Below are positions 51,884-59,816 of a DNA stretch of 64,000 nt, piece after piece. Location: positions 1 to 64,000 of the forward strand of contig JBJENV010000042.1 of NCBI GenBank assembly GCA_051880375.1, given 5' to 3'. This DNA comes from SIG299 sp051880375 (GTDB lineage Bacteria; Bacillota; Clostridia; Lachnospirales; Lachnospiraceae). The notes below the pieces were generated by a model. The model had not been told where the DNA came from. It saw only the letters and a list, made by a program, of their open reading frames with translations, and made no database searches. The position numbers were made by a program, and so were the translations under genes. Position 1 is the stretch's first letter; each line of letters begins with the position of its first letter.

Positions 51884-52642
51884 TTACAACACGCAGCGCA
51901 GAATCAGTGTCAGCGCGACATAAGCCACCGGATATGCCATATAAAAGATCGCTCTGGTTGCCTTGTTCTGCACTCCCTTTTCTCCATTGTACAGGAAGGT
52001 TAAAAAGATTCCGACTACCGGAGCATACGTAAAGATACCGTTGTTGCCAAGCAAAATCTGCAATGCGGCAACTGAAACAACCATCAGCAGCGGATTGCTG
52101 CGGAACATATAAATGGCAATCATAATCATAACACCGGTATGAGACTGGTCTGCTCCCGACATCAGAGCAATCGTTGCAGCTGCCAGAAATACAAGAAGAC
52201 TGAGCAAGTTATATGCCAGTGTGCCTTCTTTGAACTTCTTGATTTTTTGCTCCACCACAAGGATTGCTGCCGCTGCAAGCAGCATGGTAAAATAAAAGTT
52301 CAGACGGTATGCAGGGCAATGGGCAAGCCCCGTCACATAGTCCGCTCCGACAATCAGAATCTGGGCAGCAACCGCAGCAAGTGCAAGGCGTGCAATCATT
52401 TTTCCCTTGTTTGAAGTATGCATCAGGCCTTCCACAAGCAGAAAGCCCGCTACCGGCATCACTGCAATGTAAAATGCATAGCCAATCTGAAACAATACAA
52501 TCGGCAGTTCTGTATTCTCTGCATTTCCCGCAGCCGCAAGCTCCACCATCGGGTAATTGTACTGCATCAGAATGCTTCCAAAAATCATGGAAAGCACCGT
52601 AATCAGTTTTAAGTGAAATGAATTCAGTATTTTAACGTTCAT
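51884..52642 (-). CDS. TraX family acetyltransferase-like membrane protein
   Basis: A 252-aa integral membrane protein with about eight hydrophobic segments. FHLKLITVLSMIFGSIL at the start and PVAGFLLVEGLMHTSNK fit the TraX family, named after the F-pilin N-acetylase; chromosomal Clostridia members have unknown substrates. The ATG overlaps the stop of the GH13-like gene (ATGA) and AGGAG precedes it, so translation is coupled. Confidence 0.85.
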   Translation of the reverse strand: MNVKILNSFHLKLITVLSMIFGSILMQYNYPMVELAAAGNAENTELPIVLFQIGYAFYIAVMPVAGFLLVEGLMHTSNKGKMIARLALAAVAAQILIVGADYVTGLAHCPAYRLNFYFTMLLAAAAILVVEQKIKKFKEGTLAYNLLSLLVFLAAATIALMSGADQSHTGVMIMIAIYMFRSNPLLMVVSVAALQILLGNNGIFTYAPVVGIFLTFLYNGEKGVQNKATRAIFYMAYPVAYVALTLILRCVL

Positions 52643-54666
52643 GTTGTCTCCTGTTCCGGCAGTTTTCTTTCTGCTCTCTTCGTTGTTCTTTTCACCGCTT
52701 TCCTCTGCTTAGGCTGCATCCTCTTATCTCCCTGCAGCACTACAATGCTCCTCGGTGCAAGTTCCATTATCGTTTTGTTTTCCGCTTCAGTCCCTGTTTC
52801 TTCCGCTTCCTTTTTCAGGTCCTCTTTCTTATTCCCTCTGAGCGTCCTTTTTCCCTCCGTTGCAAAGAGCACCTGCCACTGCACATCCCCCTGCATCGGC
52901 AGTTCAAACGTGTGAGGTTCCCAGTGCATGTTAAACAACAGATAAAAATGCGGTTCAAACGTTTTGTCCGGTTTTCTTACATAGTTACCGCAGAATAAAA
53001 TACCTGCCAGCCGGTTATAGCCCGAAGAATCCACCTGCCACGGTGCCACCCCGTGCAGGGAAATTTCCGGATATCCGCATGCCAGAAAATCCGTTTCTCT
53101 CAGTTCCCGTTCCTGCCAGAACATCGGATGCTCTTTTCTGAGTGCTATTAACATTTTTGTATATTCAAGCAGTTCTTTGTTTTTCCTGCATAAGCCCCAG
53201 TCCATCCAGGAAATTTCATTATCCTGACAGTAGGAGTTGTTGTTACCCGACTTGGTACGTGCAACTTCATCTCCGGCAAGCAGCATCGGAATGCCGCGTG
53301 ACAAAAGAAGCACCATAAGCGCATTCTTCATCATCTTAAGTCGGAGTGCTTCCACCTTCTGCTTCTTTGTGACGCCTTCCTCTCCGCAGTTCCAGCTGAA
53401 GTTGTATTCCGCACCGTCCCTGCCGTTTTCACCGTTTGCCTCGTTATGGCGCACATCATAGGAATACAGATCCCGCAGCGTAAAGCCGTTATGATCCGTA
53501 ATGTAATGCACGCAGCCCGCTCCGATGCGGCAGTACTTAAAATGATGGTACAATGCCGGTACAAGACCTTCATCGCCTTTTAAGTAACGGCGCATCTCCA
53601 CGCTGAAATTATCCCGATACTCCAAAAGCCTTCCCGGATATGCATTCTTTAACTGCTCTGTCACCGTTGTCGCAAAGAACACCGTATCCTGCAGATATGC
53701 ATCTCCCGCCACAAGGGAAAGCGGTAGTTCGGCATCATTGATATGAAAACCATCCACTCCGTAGGTGCGCACCCAGTAACGCAGTACATCTAACATCTGC
53801 GCCTGTGTACACTCCGCATCAAACATCATCTCCAGATAAACATCGATACCTGCCTCATGGAATGCATCCACCATGGCAGCAAATTCCTGACATGCCTGTG
53901 CCGGGTTTGCTGCATACGAAGCCTTGGGAGCAAAGTAAAAGGTATTCCCTGTCCGGTAGCCCCAATAGTTCACTTTCCGGTTCGGTTCCTCCTTAAGTAT
54001 ACCGCTTTCTTTCTTCTGACCGGCATACGTGCGCTCCGGCATCCCGAATACCATGCCGCTTCTCCTGTGATGCTCCCCCGCAAGTTCATCAAACTCTGTC
54101 ACAGGAAGCAGCAGTACGGCATTGATGCCAAGCTCCTTCAAATACGGTATTTTTTCCGCAAGACCGTCATAGGTTCCCGGATGCTTTACCCCGGAGGTCG
54201 GTGACATCGTAAAGCCGCGCACATGAAGCTTATACAGTATCAGCTCCTCTAACGGATGTCTGACATACTGATTTTTGCATTTCTCCGGAAGGCAGACGCA
54301 CGAACGCACGTACTCCGGTTCTCTGCCGAAGCTGTTTCTTCCGGCAATCTGCACCGCATACTTGTCACAGAGAAGCGAATCTCCTGCACGATACAGGTAT
54401 TCATAACCGTTCTCCGTCTGTTTTCCCTTGTCGGCAAGCTTTACATCAAGTGAAAAAATTCCCTTTGCTACCTGCGGCATGGCAAGTTCTTCCACCGGCG
54501 TTTCTGCCCCCGTCTCATACAAAAGCAATGTGCAGGAGGTTTCTTTTGGCATCGCCGCCGTAAAACGGACATACTCATTCTGACGGGATATTCCAAGCGG
54601 CATATCCTCTCCTTCCCTTGTTCTAACATCGATGTGGTTCCCTGTTTCGTTTTTTGCTCTCCGCAT
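52639..54666 (-). CDS. GH13 isoamylase-like protein with lost catalytic residues
   Basis: A 675-aa protein with the domain order of glycogen debranching/isoamylase enzymes: N-terminal CBM48-like part (25-130), barrel (140-530; YKLHVRGFT, YWGYRTGNTFYFAPKASYA, CHYITDHNGFTLRDLYSYDVRHNEANG is the later part) and a C-terminal beta domain. Yet the catalytic sites are changed: the region normally DVVYNH reads LEMMFDAE (near 278), the nucleophile of FRFD is N310 in FHIN, and the final HD is H392-N393. E349 may be the acid/base residue. So it is probably not an active hydrolase; glycogen binding or regulation is inferred. GGAGGTAG precedes the ATG. Confidence 0.85.
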   Translation of the reverse strand: MRRAKNETGNHIDVRTREGEDMPLGISRQNEYVRFTAAMPKETSCTLLLYETGAETPVEELAMPQVAKGIFSLDVKLADKGKQTENGYEYLYRAGDSLLCDKYAVQIAGRNSFGREPEYVRSCVCLPEKCKNQYVRHPLEELILYKLHVRGFTMSPTSGVKHPGTYDGLAEKIPYLKELGINAVLLLPVTEFDELAGEHHRRSGMVFGMPERTYAGQKKESGILKEEPNRKVNYWGYRTGNTFYFAPKASYAANPAQACQEFAAMVDAFHEAGIDVYLEMMFDAECTQAQMLDVLRYWVRTYGVDGFHINDAELPLSLVAGDAYLQDTVFFATTVTEQLKNAYPGRLLEYRDNFSVEMRRYLKGDEGLVPALYHHFKYCRIGAGCVHYITDHNGFTLRDLYSYDVRHNEANGENGRDGAEYNFSWNCGEEGVTKKQKVEALRLKMMKNALMVLLLSRGIPMLLAGDEVARTKSGNNNSYCQDNEISWMDWGLCRKNKELLEYTKMLIALRKEHPMFWQERELRETDFLACGYPEISLHGVAPWQVDSSGYNRLAGILFCGNYVRKPDKTFEPHFYLLFNMHWEPHTFELPMQGDVQWQVLFATEGKRTLRGNKKEDLKKEAEETGTEAENKTIMELAPRSIVVLQGDKRMQPKQRKAVKRTTKRAERKLPEQETT

Positions 54667-54693
54667 GAACTACCTCCAATTTCTTCGCCTGTA

Positions 54694-56328
54694 TTAATCC
54701 TCCGTCTCTACGGTAGTGGTTAACAGCTGTCTCTTACGAGCCATTTCATCGCTGTCCAGATATTCGTCATAGGTCGTTACCTTATCTATCATGCTGCCGC
54801 CCGGTACAATTTCAATGATACGGTTTGCTATCGTCTGGATAAACTGGTGGTCTAACGCAGTAAATAAAATCACACCCGGGAATTTAATCAGTCCGTTGTT
54901 TAATGCGGTGATCGACTCCATGTCGAGGTGGTTGGTCGGCTCATCCATCACAAGCACATTCGATGCCATAATCATCATCTTGGAGAGCATGACACGAACC
55001 TTTTCGCCGCCGGAAAGCACGTTGACCTTTTTTACACCTTCTTCTCCGGCAAAGAGCATTCTGCCAAGGAAACCACGGACATACGTCACGTCCTTTTCCG
55101 GCGAGAACGGCATTAAAAAGTCGACAATCGTTTCATCCACAGAGAACATTTCCGTGTTGTCCTTCGGGAAGTATGCCTGCGATGTTGTAATTCCCCACTT
55201 ATAGGAACCGGAATCCGGCTCCATTTCTCCGGTTAAAATCTTAAACAGTGTCGTGCTGGCCAGTGTGTTGCTGCCGACAAATGCTATTTTATCGGTTCTG
55301 TTCACAACGAAAGAAATATCATCAAGCACTTTTTCGCCGTTGATGGTCTTTGTCAGGTGTTCTACAGTCAGTACCTCGTTACCGATTTCACGCGCCGGGC
55401 GGAAATCAATATACGGGTACTTTCTCGAAGACGGACGGATATCCTCCAGCTCAATCTTTTCCAACGCTCTCTTTCTTGAGGTTGCCTGCTTGGATTTGGA
55501 AGCATTTGCACTGAAGCGCTGAATAAATTCCTGCAGCTCCTTAATCTTTTCTTCCTTCTTCTTGTTTGCTTCCTTCATCTGCTTTACCATCAGCTGGCTC
55601 GACTCATACCAGAAGTCGTAGTTACCTGCGTAAAGCTGAATTTTGGCATAGTCAATATCCGCAATGTGCGTACATACTTTATTTAAGAAATAACGGTCAT
55701 GCGATACGACGATGACGGTATTGTCAAAGTTAATCAAAAACTCCTCCAGCCAGCGGATTGCCTCCAGGTCCAGATGGTTCGTCGGCTCGTCGAGCAACAG
55801 AATGTCCGGATTTCCGAACAGTGCCTGTGCAAGCAGCACCTTGACCTTCTGCGCACCGTTTAAGTCGCTCATCATCGCATAATGAAGTTCCGTTTCAATG
55901 CCGAGACCGTTTAAGAGCGTTGCCGCATCAGACTCTGCTTCCCAGCCGTTCATGTTGGCAAACTCCGCCTCTAGCTCGCTCGCCTTAATACCGTCTTCCT
56001 CGGAAAAGTCCTCCTTTGCATAAATGGCATCCTTCTCCTTCATGATTTCATACAGACGGGCATTTCCCATAATGACGGTATCTAAAACGTTATACGCATC
56101 GTACTTAAAGTGGTCCTGCTGTAAGAAAGAAAGTCTCTGTCCCGGTGTGATGATAACCTCTCCCTTACTCGGTTCCAGCTGTCCGTTTAAAATCTTTAAA
56201 AATGTGGATTTTCCCGCTCCGTTTGCACCAATCAAGCCGTAGCAGTTTCCTTCCGTAAACTTAATATTCACGTCCTCAAACAACGCGCGTTTTCCGAGAC
56301 GCAGCGTTACGTTACAAGCCTGTATCAT
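54694..56328 (-). CDS. ABC-F type ATPase (YkpA/YbiT-like)
   Basis: A 544-aa cytosolic protein with two ABC domains, no membrane segment and a charged linker, as in ribosome-associated ABC-F proteins. NBD1: Walker A GANGAGKST (34-42), signature LNGAQ (156-160), LLLDEPTNHLD. NBD2: signature LSGGEKVRV, Walker B VMDEPTNHLD, but Walker A is GSNTLASTT (352-360) without the usual lysine. ATG 56328 is chosen as GGAGG lies eight bases before it. Whether it gives drug resistance or acts in translation is unknown. Confidence 0.9.
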   Translation of the reverse strand: MIQACNVTLRLGKRALFEDVNIKFTEGNCYGLIGANGAGKSTFLKILNGQLEPSKGEVIITPGQRLSFLQQDHFKYDAYNVLDTVIMGNARLYEIMKEKDAIYAKEDFSEEDGIKASELEAEFANMNGWEAESDAATLLNGLGIETELHYAMMSDLNGAQKVKVLLAQALFGNPDILLLDEPTNHLDLEAIRWLEEFLINFDNTVIVVSHDRYFLNKVCTHIADIDYAKIQLYAGNYDFWYESSQLMVKQMKEANKKKEEKIKELQEFIQRFSANASKSKQATSRKRALEKIELEDIRPSSRKYPYIDFRPAREIGNEVLTVEHLTKTINGEKVLDDISFVVNRTDKIAFVGSNTLASTTLFKILTGEMEPDSGSYKWGITTSQAYFPKDNTEMFSVDETIVDFLMPFSPEKDVTYVRGFLGRMLFAGEEGVKKVNVLSGGEKVRVMLSKMMIMASNVLVMDEPTNHLDMESITALNNGLIKFPGVILFTALDHQFIQTIANRIIEIVPGGSMIDKVTTYDEYLDSDEMARKRQLLTTTVETED

Positions 56329-56380
56329 GTTTTTCCTCCGTTTCGCGTCGCATAGCAACTCCATAATATCAAATAATTAT

Positions 56381-56409
56381 ATCTTACCTTATCTTGCGGC
56401 GTTTGTAAA
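56381..56409 (-). promoter_or_regulatory. promoter of the ABC-F gene
   Basis: TTTACA (56404-56409), 17 bases, TAAGAT (56381-56386) on the minus strand, about 50 bases upstream of the start and divergent from the tetR promoter. Confidence 0.5.
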
Positions 56410-56433
56410 GCGGTCGCCTACAACAATTTTTTG

Positions 56434-56474
56434 TTGACAAAACGCACAACAGGGTTTAAAATGAACATTGTTCA
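56434..56474 (+). promoter_or_regulatory. tetR promoter with overlapping palindromic operator
   Basis: TTGACA (56434-56439), 17 bases and TAAAAT (56457-56462). The 13-bp perfect palindrome TGAACATTGTTCA (56462-56474) covers the expected transcription start, where a TetR repressor would block its own operon. Confidence 0.75.
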
Positions 56475-56491
56475 CTTTGGAGGTGTTAGTT

Positions 56492-57040
56492 ATGAATCAT
56501 GTGATTACTTCAAAAGAAGCAATACTGAAAGCAAGCCGCAATTTAGTAAAGGAGCAGGGTCCGGAAGCGCTCAATATCCGCATGGTCGCTTCGGTCTGCG
56601 GTGTTTCCGTCGGCTCCGTCTACAACTACTTTACATCCAAATCCGAGTTAGTCACCGCTACGCTTAACAGCATCTGGTATGATATTTTCCATACTGCCGA
56701 ACCGGAAGACAGCTTTTCCGACTGTGTTGCCCGGATTTATCAAAACATGGAACAAGGCGCAGAAAGCTATCCCGGCTTTTTTACGCTGCATTCCATGAGT
56801 TTTCTGGGCGACGAAAAAGAAAAAGGCAAGGAACAGATGAACCATGCCTGGAGTCACATCAAAGAAAGCCTTTCCCGTGTTCTTTCACAGGATAAAGAAG
56901 TACGTCCCGATGCCTTTGACTCCTCCTTCCCGGCGGAGCGCTTTATTGAGCTGGTCTTTTCCTTAATTCTTGCCTCCATGCTGCAACAGAATTATGACAG
57001 CTCGGCAACTCTTGAAGTAATACGCAGAAGCATTTATTAA
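56492..57040 (+). CDS. TetR/AcrR family transcriptional regulator
   Basis: A 182-aa repressor. The N-terminal helix-turn-helix reads SKEAILKASRNLVKEQGPEA, then VCGVSVGSVYNYFTSKSELV (29-52), a clear TetR recognition helix. The C-terminal ligand domain is not assignable. ATG 56492 is chosen as GGAGGTG precedes it; the frame is open from 56468. A perfect palindrome sits at its transcription start, so it likely represses itself and the membrane protein gene that follows 24 bases later. Confidence 0.92.
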   Translation: MNHVITSKEAILKASRNLVKEQGPEALNIRMVASVCGVSVGSVYNYFTSKSELVTATLNSIWYDIFHTAEPEDSFSDCVARIYQNMEQGAESYPGFFTLHSMSFLGDEKEKGKEQMNHAWSHIKESLSRVLSQDKEVRPDAFDSSFPAERFIELVFSLILASMLQQNYDSSATLEVIRRSIY

Positions 57041-57064
57041 GTACAAAAAGAAAGGAAGAGTATT

Positions 57065-57727
57065 ATGCAGGCACTTGTAGAAACTTTATTTGACACCGTA
57101 TATCTTATTTCGGTCATCACCATCGGCATCCTGATGATTGCAAAAAGCCATGGCAGCAGACAGTATCGGCTGTTCGGCATTATGGCAGTCGTTCTTGGCG
57201 CAGGAGACTCGTTCCATCTGATTCCGCGTGCCATTGCACTCTGCACCACCGGTCTTGACAACTATACGACCGCTCTCGGAGCCGGTAAATTCATTACTTC
57301 CATAACAATGACGGTTTTCTATGTCATTTTATATTATGTATGGCGCACCCGCTATCAAATCAAAGGCCACACCGGTACGACCATTGCGGTTTATGTTTTA
57401 GCCGCTTTACGAATCGCACTGTGTCTGTGCCCACAGAACGCATGGTTAAGCGCCGATTCTCCTCTCTCCTGGGGAATCTACCGCAATATTCCGTTTGCGC
57501 TGTTAGGTCTGATTGTCATCGTACTGTTTTATCGGAGTGCAAAAGCAGAAAAGGACACCGCCTTCCGCTTTATGTGGCTGACCATCGTTCTCAGCTTTGG
57601 TTTCTATCTCCCGGTCGTTCTCTTTGCTGACGCCGTTCCGCTCATCGGCATGTTGATGATTCCGAAGACCTGCGCCTATGTCTGGACCATCCTCATCGGC
57701 TACCGCGCCATGAAACGCGGGCTGTGA
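57065..57727 (+). CDS. seven-segment membrane protein of unknown function
   Basis: A 220-aa protein with about seven hydrophobic segments and short polar loops. Notable are GAGDSFHLIPRAIAL (about 46-60), YYVWRTRYQIKGHTG and a basic C-terminus (IGYRAMKRGL). I do not recognise the family. GAAAGGAAG precedes the ATG. It shares a promoter with the TetR gene, which may control it in response to a ligand, as in exporter or membrane-stress systems. Confidence 0.72.
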   Translation: MQALVETLFDTVYLISVITIGILMIAKSHGSRQYRLFGIMAVVLGAGDSFHLIPRAIALCTTGLDNYTTALGAGKFITSITMTVFYVILYYVWRTRYQIKGHTGTTIAVYVLAALRIALCLCPQNAWLSADSPLSWGIYRNIPFALLGLIVIVLFYRSAKAEKDTAFRFMWLTIVLSFGFYLPVVLFADAVPLIGMLMIPKTCAYVWTILIGYRAMKRGL

Positions 57728-57855
57728 CATCAGCATTCACAAACGTTTATTCCACAAGAAAAGCCGTTCCAACAAGGCTCACATATCGTCCTTGTTGGAA
57801 CGGCTTTTCTCCTAGATACACTGCAACATATACCATTGTGAATGCTGATATGACA
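57724..57855 (+). terminator. terminator nested in a longer inverted repeat
   Basis: A perfect 21-base stem (AGAAAAGCCGTTCCAACAAGG at 57757, pairing with 57789-57810) ends the tetR operon. Around it, GTGACATCAGCATTCACAA (57724-57742) pairs imperfectly with TTGTGAATGCTGATATGACAC (57836-57855). The outer arm begins inside the stop codon of the membrane protein gene, so the whole 130 bp may be an inserted palindromic element. Confidence 0.8.
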
Positions 57856-57910
57856 CAGTTCAACATTCCTATGCTGTGAAAGCCGATATCCCGTTCACTT
57901 TCTATAAGCA

Positions 57911-58102
57911 TTATAAAGCAACGATGTCTTCTATCGACAATTCTTCTGTCAGGTACTTTTCTTTCGTATAGTCACCGCTGCCTCCATTATCATATTGCTC
58001 TAAATAGCGTAACATTCCAACAACACCCAGTTCTTTAATTAATGCTTTTGTTCCATTTTCCTGTATTATTCCAGCATTCATAACTCTTACTGCATTACTC
58101 AT
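57911..58102 (-). CDS. small acidic protein downstream of the AlbA-type gene
   Basis: A 63-aa protein starting MSNAVRVMNAGIIQE, with an acidic tail (YTKEKYLTEELSIEDIVAL). ATG 58102 is preceded by GGGAGGTGG and overlaps the end of the AlbA-type gene by eight bases, so the two are co-translated. It resembles short Clostridia proteins of unknown function. It carries no motif that allows a role to be given. Confidence 0.6.
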   Translation of the reverse strand: MSNAVRVMNAGIIQENGTKALIKELGVVGMLRYLEQYDNGGSGDYTKEKYLTEELSIEDIVAL

Positions 58103-59507
58103 CGCCGTCCACCTCCCAATGTCCATTTCCCCCAGTACCAACATAGTGTACAGTAGACAAATCATTCAATATTCTCTGCAATGTACGAACGCTAATATTT
58201 AATGTTTTTGCCATTGCTTTTCTTGTAACTTTTGGATTTTCAGCTATTAATTCTATTATCCGTTCCCGAGTGCCAGCCTGAGTGCCAGCCTGAGTGCCAG
58301 CCTGAGTGCCATTTCCTCCAACCTGAAGTTCCGCCACATTTTCTATAGGAATAATAATCTCAAACGTATTTCCCTCGACAAACTTCGGAATTCCACCCGA
58401 ATATAATTTTGTATATTTGTTAGTATTTCTCATTCCGGAACCTAATTCATCTGCGTAACCAATCTCTCTGAACACCTTCGAAATAGGTGGATTCTTAGGA
58501 AACGGGTCAAATTTATTAAGCTGCAATTCACCATGTCCATGTGGCAGATTGCTGTTTTTTGTATATAGCTTGTCTCGCTCAATTACAAACTGAGCGGTAT
58601 ATCCATTAGAATAATCTCTATGAGCCAAAATATTTGACACAACTTCTCTAAGTATTTTGTCCCTGGCACTTATGCTTTGGTCGCCATCTATTACAAAAAC
58701 ATCATTCAAATGTTTCTTACCAAAATCCATTAATCTTCTGAAACTATCCACAAGATTTGTGATAATCACTTCTCTATCATCATAACGATCCAGATTTTTC
58801 ACACGATATATGGCATCTGTTTTATACTGAGGAAGTACCGACATAATGGTGCTATCTTTTCCAAACAATAGAATAGCAGCTAAAGTAATCCCCTCTTTAC
58901 CGGTATCCGGATCTGTTAGTATCACGCCAGTACTTCTAAGAATTTCTTCCTCATTCATATTAGTCCATGGGTGATTCTCTACTCTCGACATTGCCATTTT
59001 CTTTGCTCTATGAATAACATCAAAATCCAAGTATTGCAGTCCCAAATTGGGATATACCTTATTTACAAAATAAGTACTTTGCTTTCGAGCATATAGTTTA
59101 AACACCATCTCTGCATTATCGGTAATGTCAATGTCGCCTTCATATGTTCTGTCCCAAATTCTGCCATTTAATCTACGTACCTGAGTTCCCTCAGGTATAC
59201 GAATATGAATAATCAGCTTACCTTCAATTTCACAAGGCTCTGGCGTTAAATACATCGGTGGATTAATCTTTTGCGGATTATTTATAGCGGTTGTAAAATC
59301 CTTAATCATTTTATCAATATGATTCGGATCTACGCCTACGATTTCCTTAGTCTTATCAACTACCCCTAAAAACAAATCCCCGCCGTTTCTGTTATTAAAT
59401 GAACATACAGTTTCATAAACATCCTTGTTTAACGCCTTCTCTGCCCGTTTAAATTCAACATCTATTTTTTCGCCTGTAGCAATTTTCTTTTTTAATTCTT
59501 CTATCAT
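58095..59507 (-). CDS. AlbA_2/Schlafen-type ATP-binding transcriptional regulator-like protein
   Basis: A 470-aa protein. N-terminal AlbA_2 domain (about 1-125; DVEFKRAEKA, YETVCSFNNRNGGDLFLGV), a middle region, a GHKL ATPase-like domain (HATPase_c_4; LREVVSNILAHRDYSNG, GSGMRN) and a C-terminal winged helix (about 425-460). A linker of three GTQA units is encoded by 12-bp DNA repeats. Such proteins occur widely in accessory DNA, some in anti-phage or toxin settings; the role here is unknown. The gene is visibly AT-richer than its neighbours. ATG 59507 has AGGAGG five bases before. Confidence 0.85.
   Translation of the reverse strand: MIEELKKKIATGEKIDVEFKRAEKALNKDVYETVCSFNNRNGGDLFLGVVDKTKEIVGVDPNHIDKMIKDFTTAINNPQKINPPMYLTPEPCEIEGKLIIHIRIPEGTQVRRLNGRIWDRTYEGDIDITDNAEMVFKLYARKQSTYFVNKVYPNLGLQYLDFDVIHRAKKMAMSRVENHPWTNMNEEEILRSTGVILTDPDTGKEGITLAAILLFGKDSTIMSVLPQYKTDAIYRVKNLDRYDDREVIITNLVDSFRRLMDFGKKHLNDVFVIDGDQSISARDKILREVVSNILAHRDYSNGYTAQFVIERDKLYTKNSNLPHGHGELQLNKFDPFPKNPPISKVFREIGYADELGSGMRNTNKYTKLYSGGIPKFVEGNTFEIIIPIENVAELQVGGNGTQAGTQAGTQAGTRERIIELIAENPKVTRKAMAKTLNISVRTLQRILNDLSTVHYVGTGGNGHWEVDGDE
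58268..58311 (-). repeat. 12-bp tandem repeats within the AlbA-type gene
   Basis: GAGTGCCAGCCT occurs three times in a row (58268, 58280, 58292) followed by eight bases of a fourth copy. The repeats are identical and encode GTQA units in the linker, so copy-number change would keep the frame. Confidence 0.9.
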
Positions 59508-59654
59508 CAATGCCTCCTACTCTCACACAAAAAAACTCATAGCAAATTCACTTTCTTCTATAGAATATCACAGATTTGCACATTACAACAGTATTTTTCG
59601 TATCACGTAACTGCAATTTCAGCCTTTACATAAGTCTATATAGCAGTATAACCA

Positions 59655-59810
59655 TAAAAAAGCCGTTCCAACAAGGACGACATGCAGCCTCTAAAGAACC
59701 CCCCCCCGCATGTTTGTGTGGCAACGGCGGACTTTTGGTCCGTCCGATGACATACAAACATGCGGGGGGTGTTCTTTTGCGGCTGTGTGAGTCTTGTTGG
59801 AACGGCTTTT
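59655..59810. terminator. glnN terminator interrupted by a 101-bp palindrome
   Basis: The outer stem AAGCCGTTCCAACAAG (from 59660) and CTTGTTGGAACGGCTT (59793-59808) ends glnN on the minus strand. Between them, 59685-59785 is a second, imperfect palindrome (CAGCC...GGCTG ends; centre near 59735) with a run of nine Cs at one arm and six Gs at the other. The sequence around the insertion point matches the reverse complement of the hairpin at 57757-57810. This accounts for the 59508-59816 gap. Confidence 0.8.
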
Positions 59811-59816
59811 GCTTCT

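Noticed and set aside
58268..58311. CRISPR-like repeat
   Set aside because: The 12-bp units are within a coding frame and directly adjacent, so they are a protein repeat.
57911..59507. Toxin-antitoxin pair (63-aa protein with AlbA-type protein)
   Set aside because: The 63-aa protein shows no toxin or antitoxin motif, and its position after the larger gene is not the usual order; kept only as co-translated partner.
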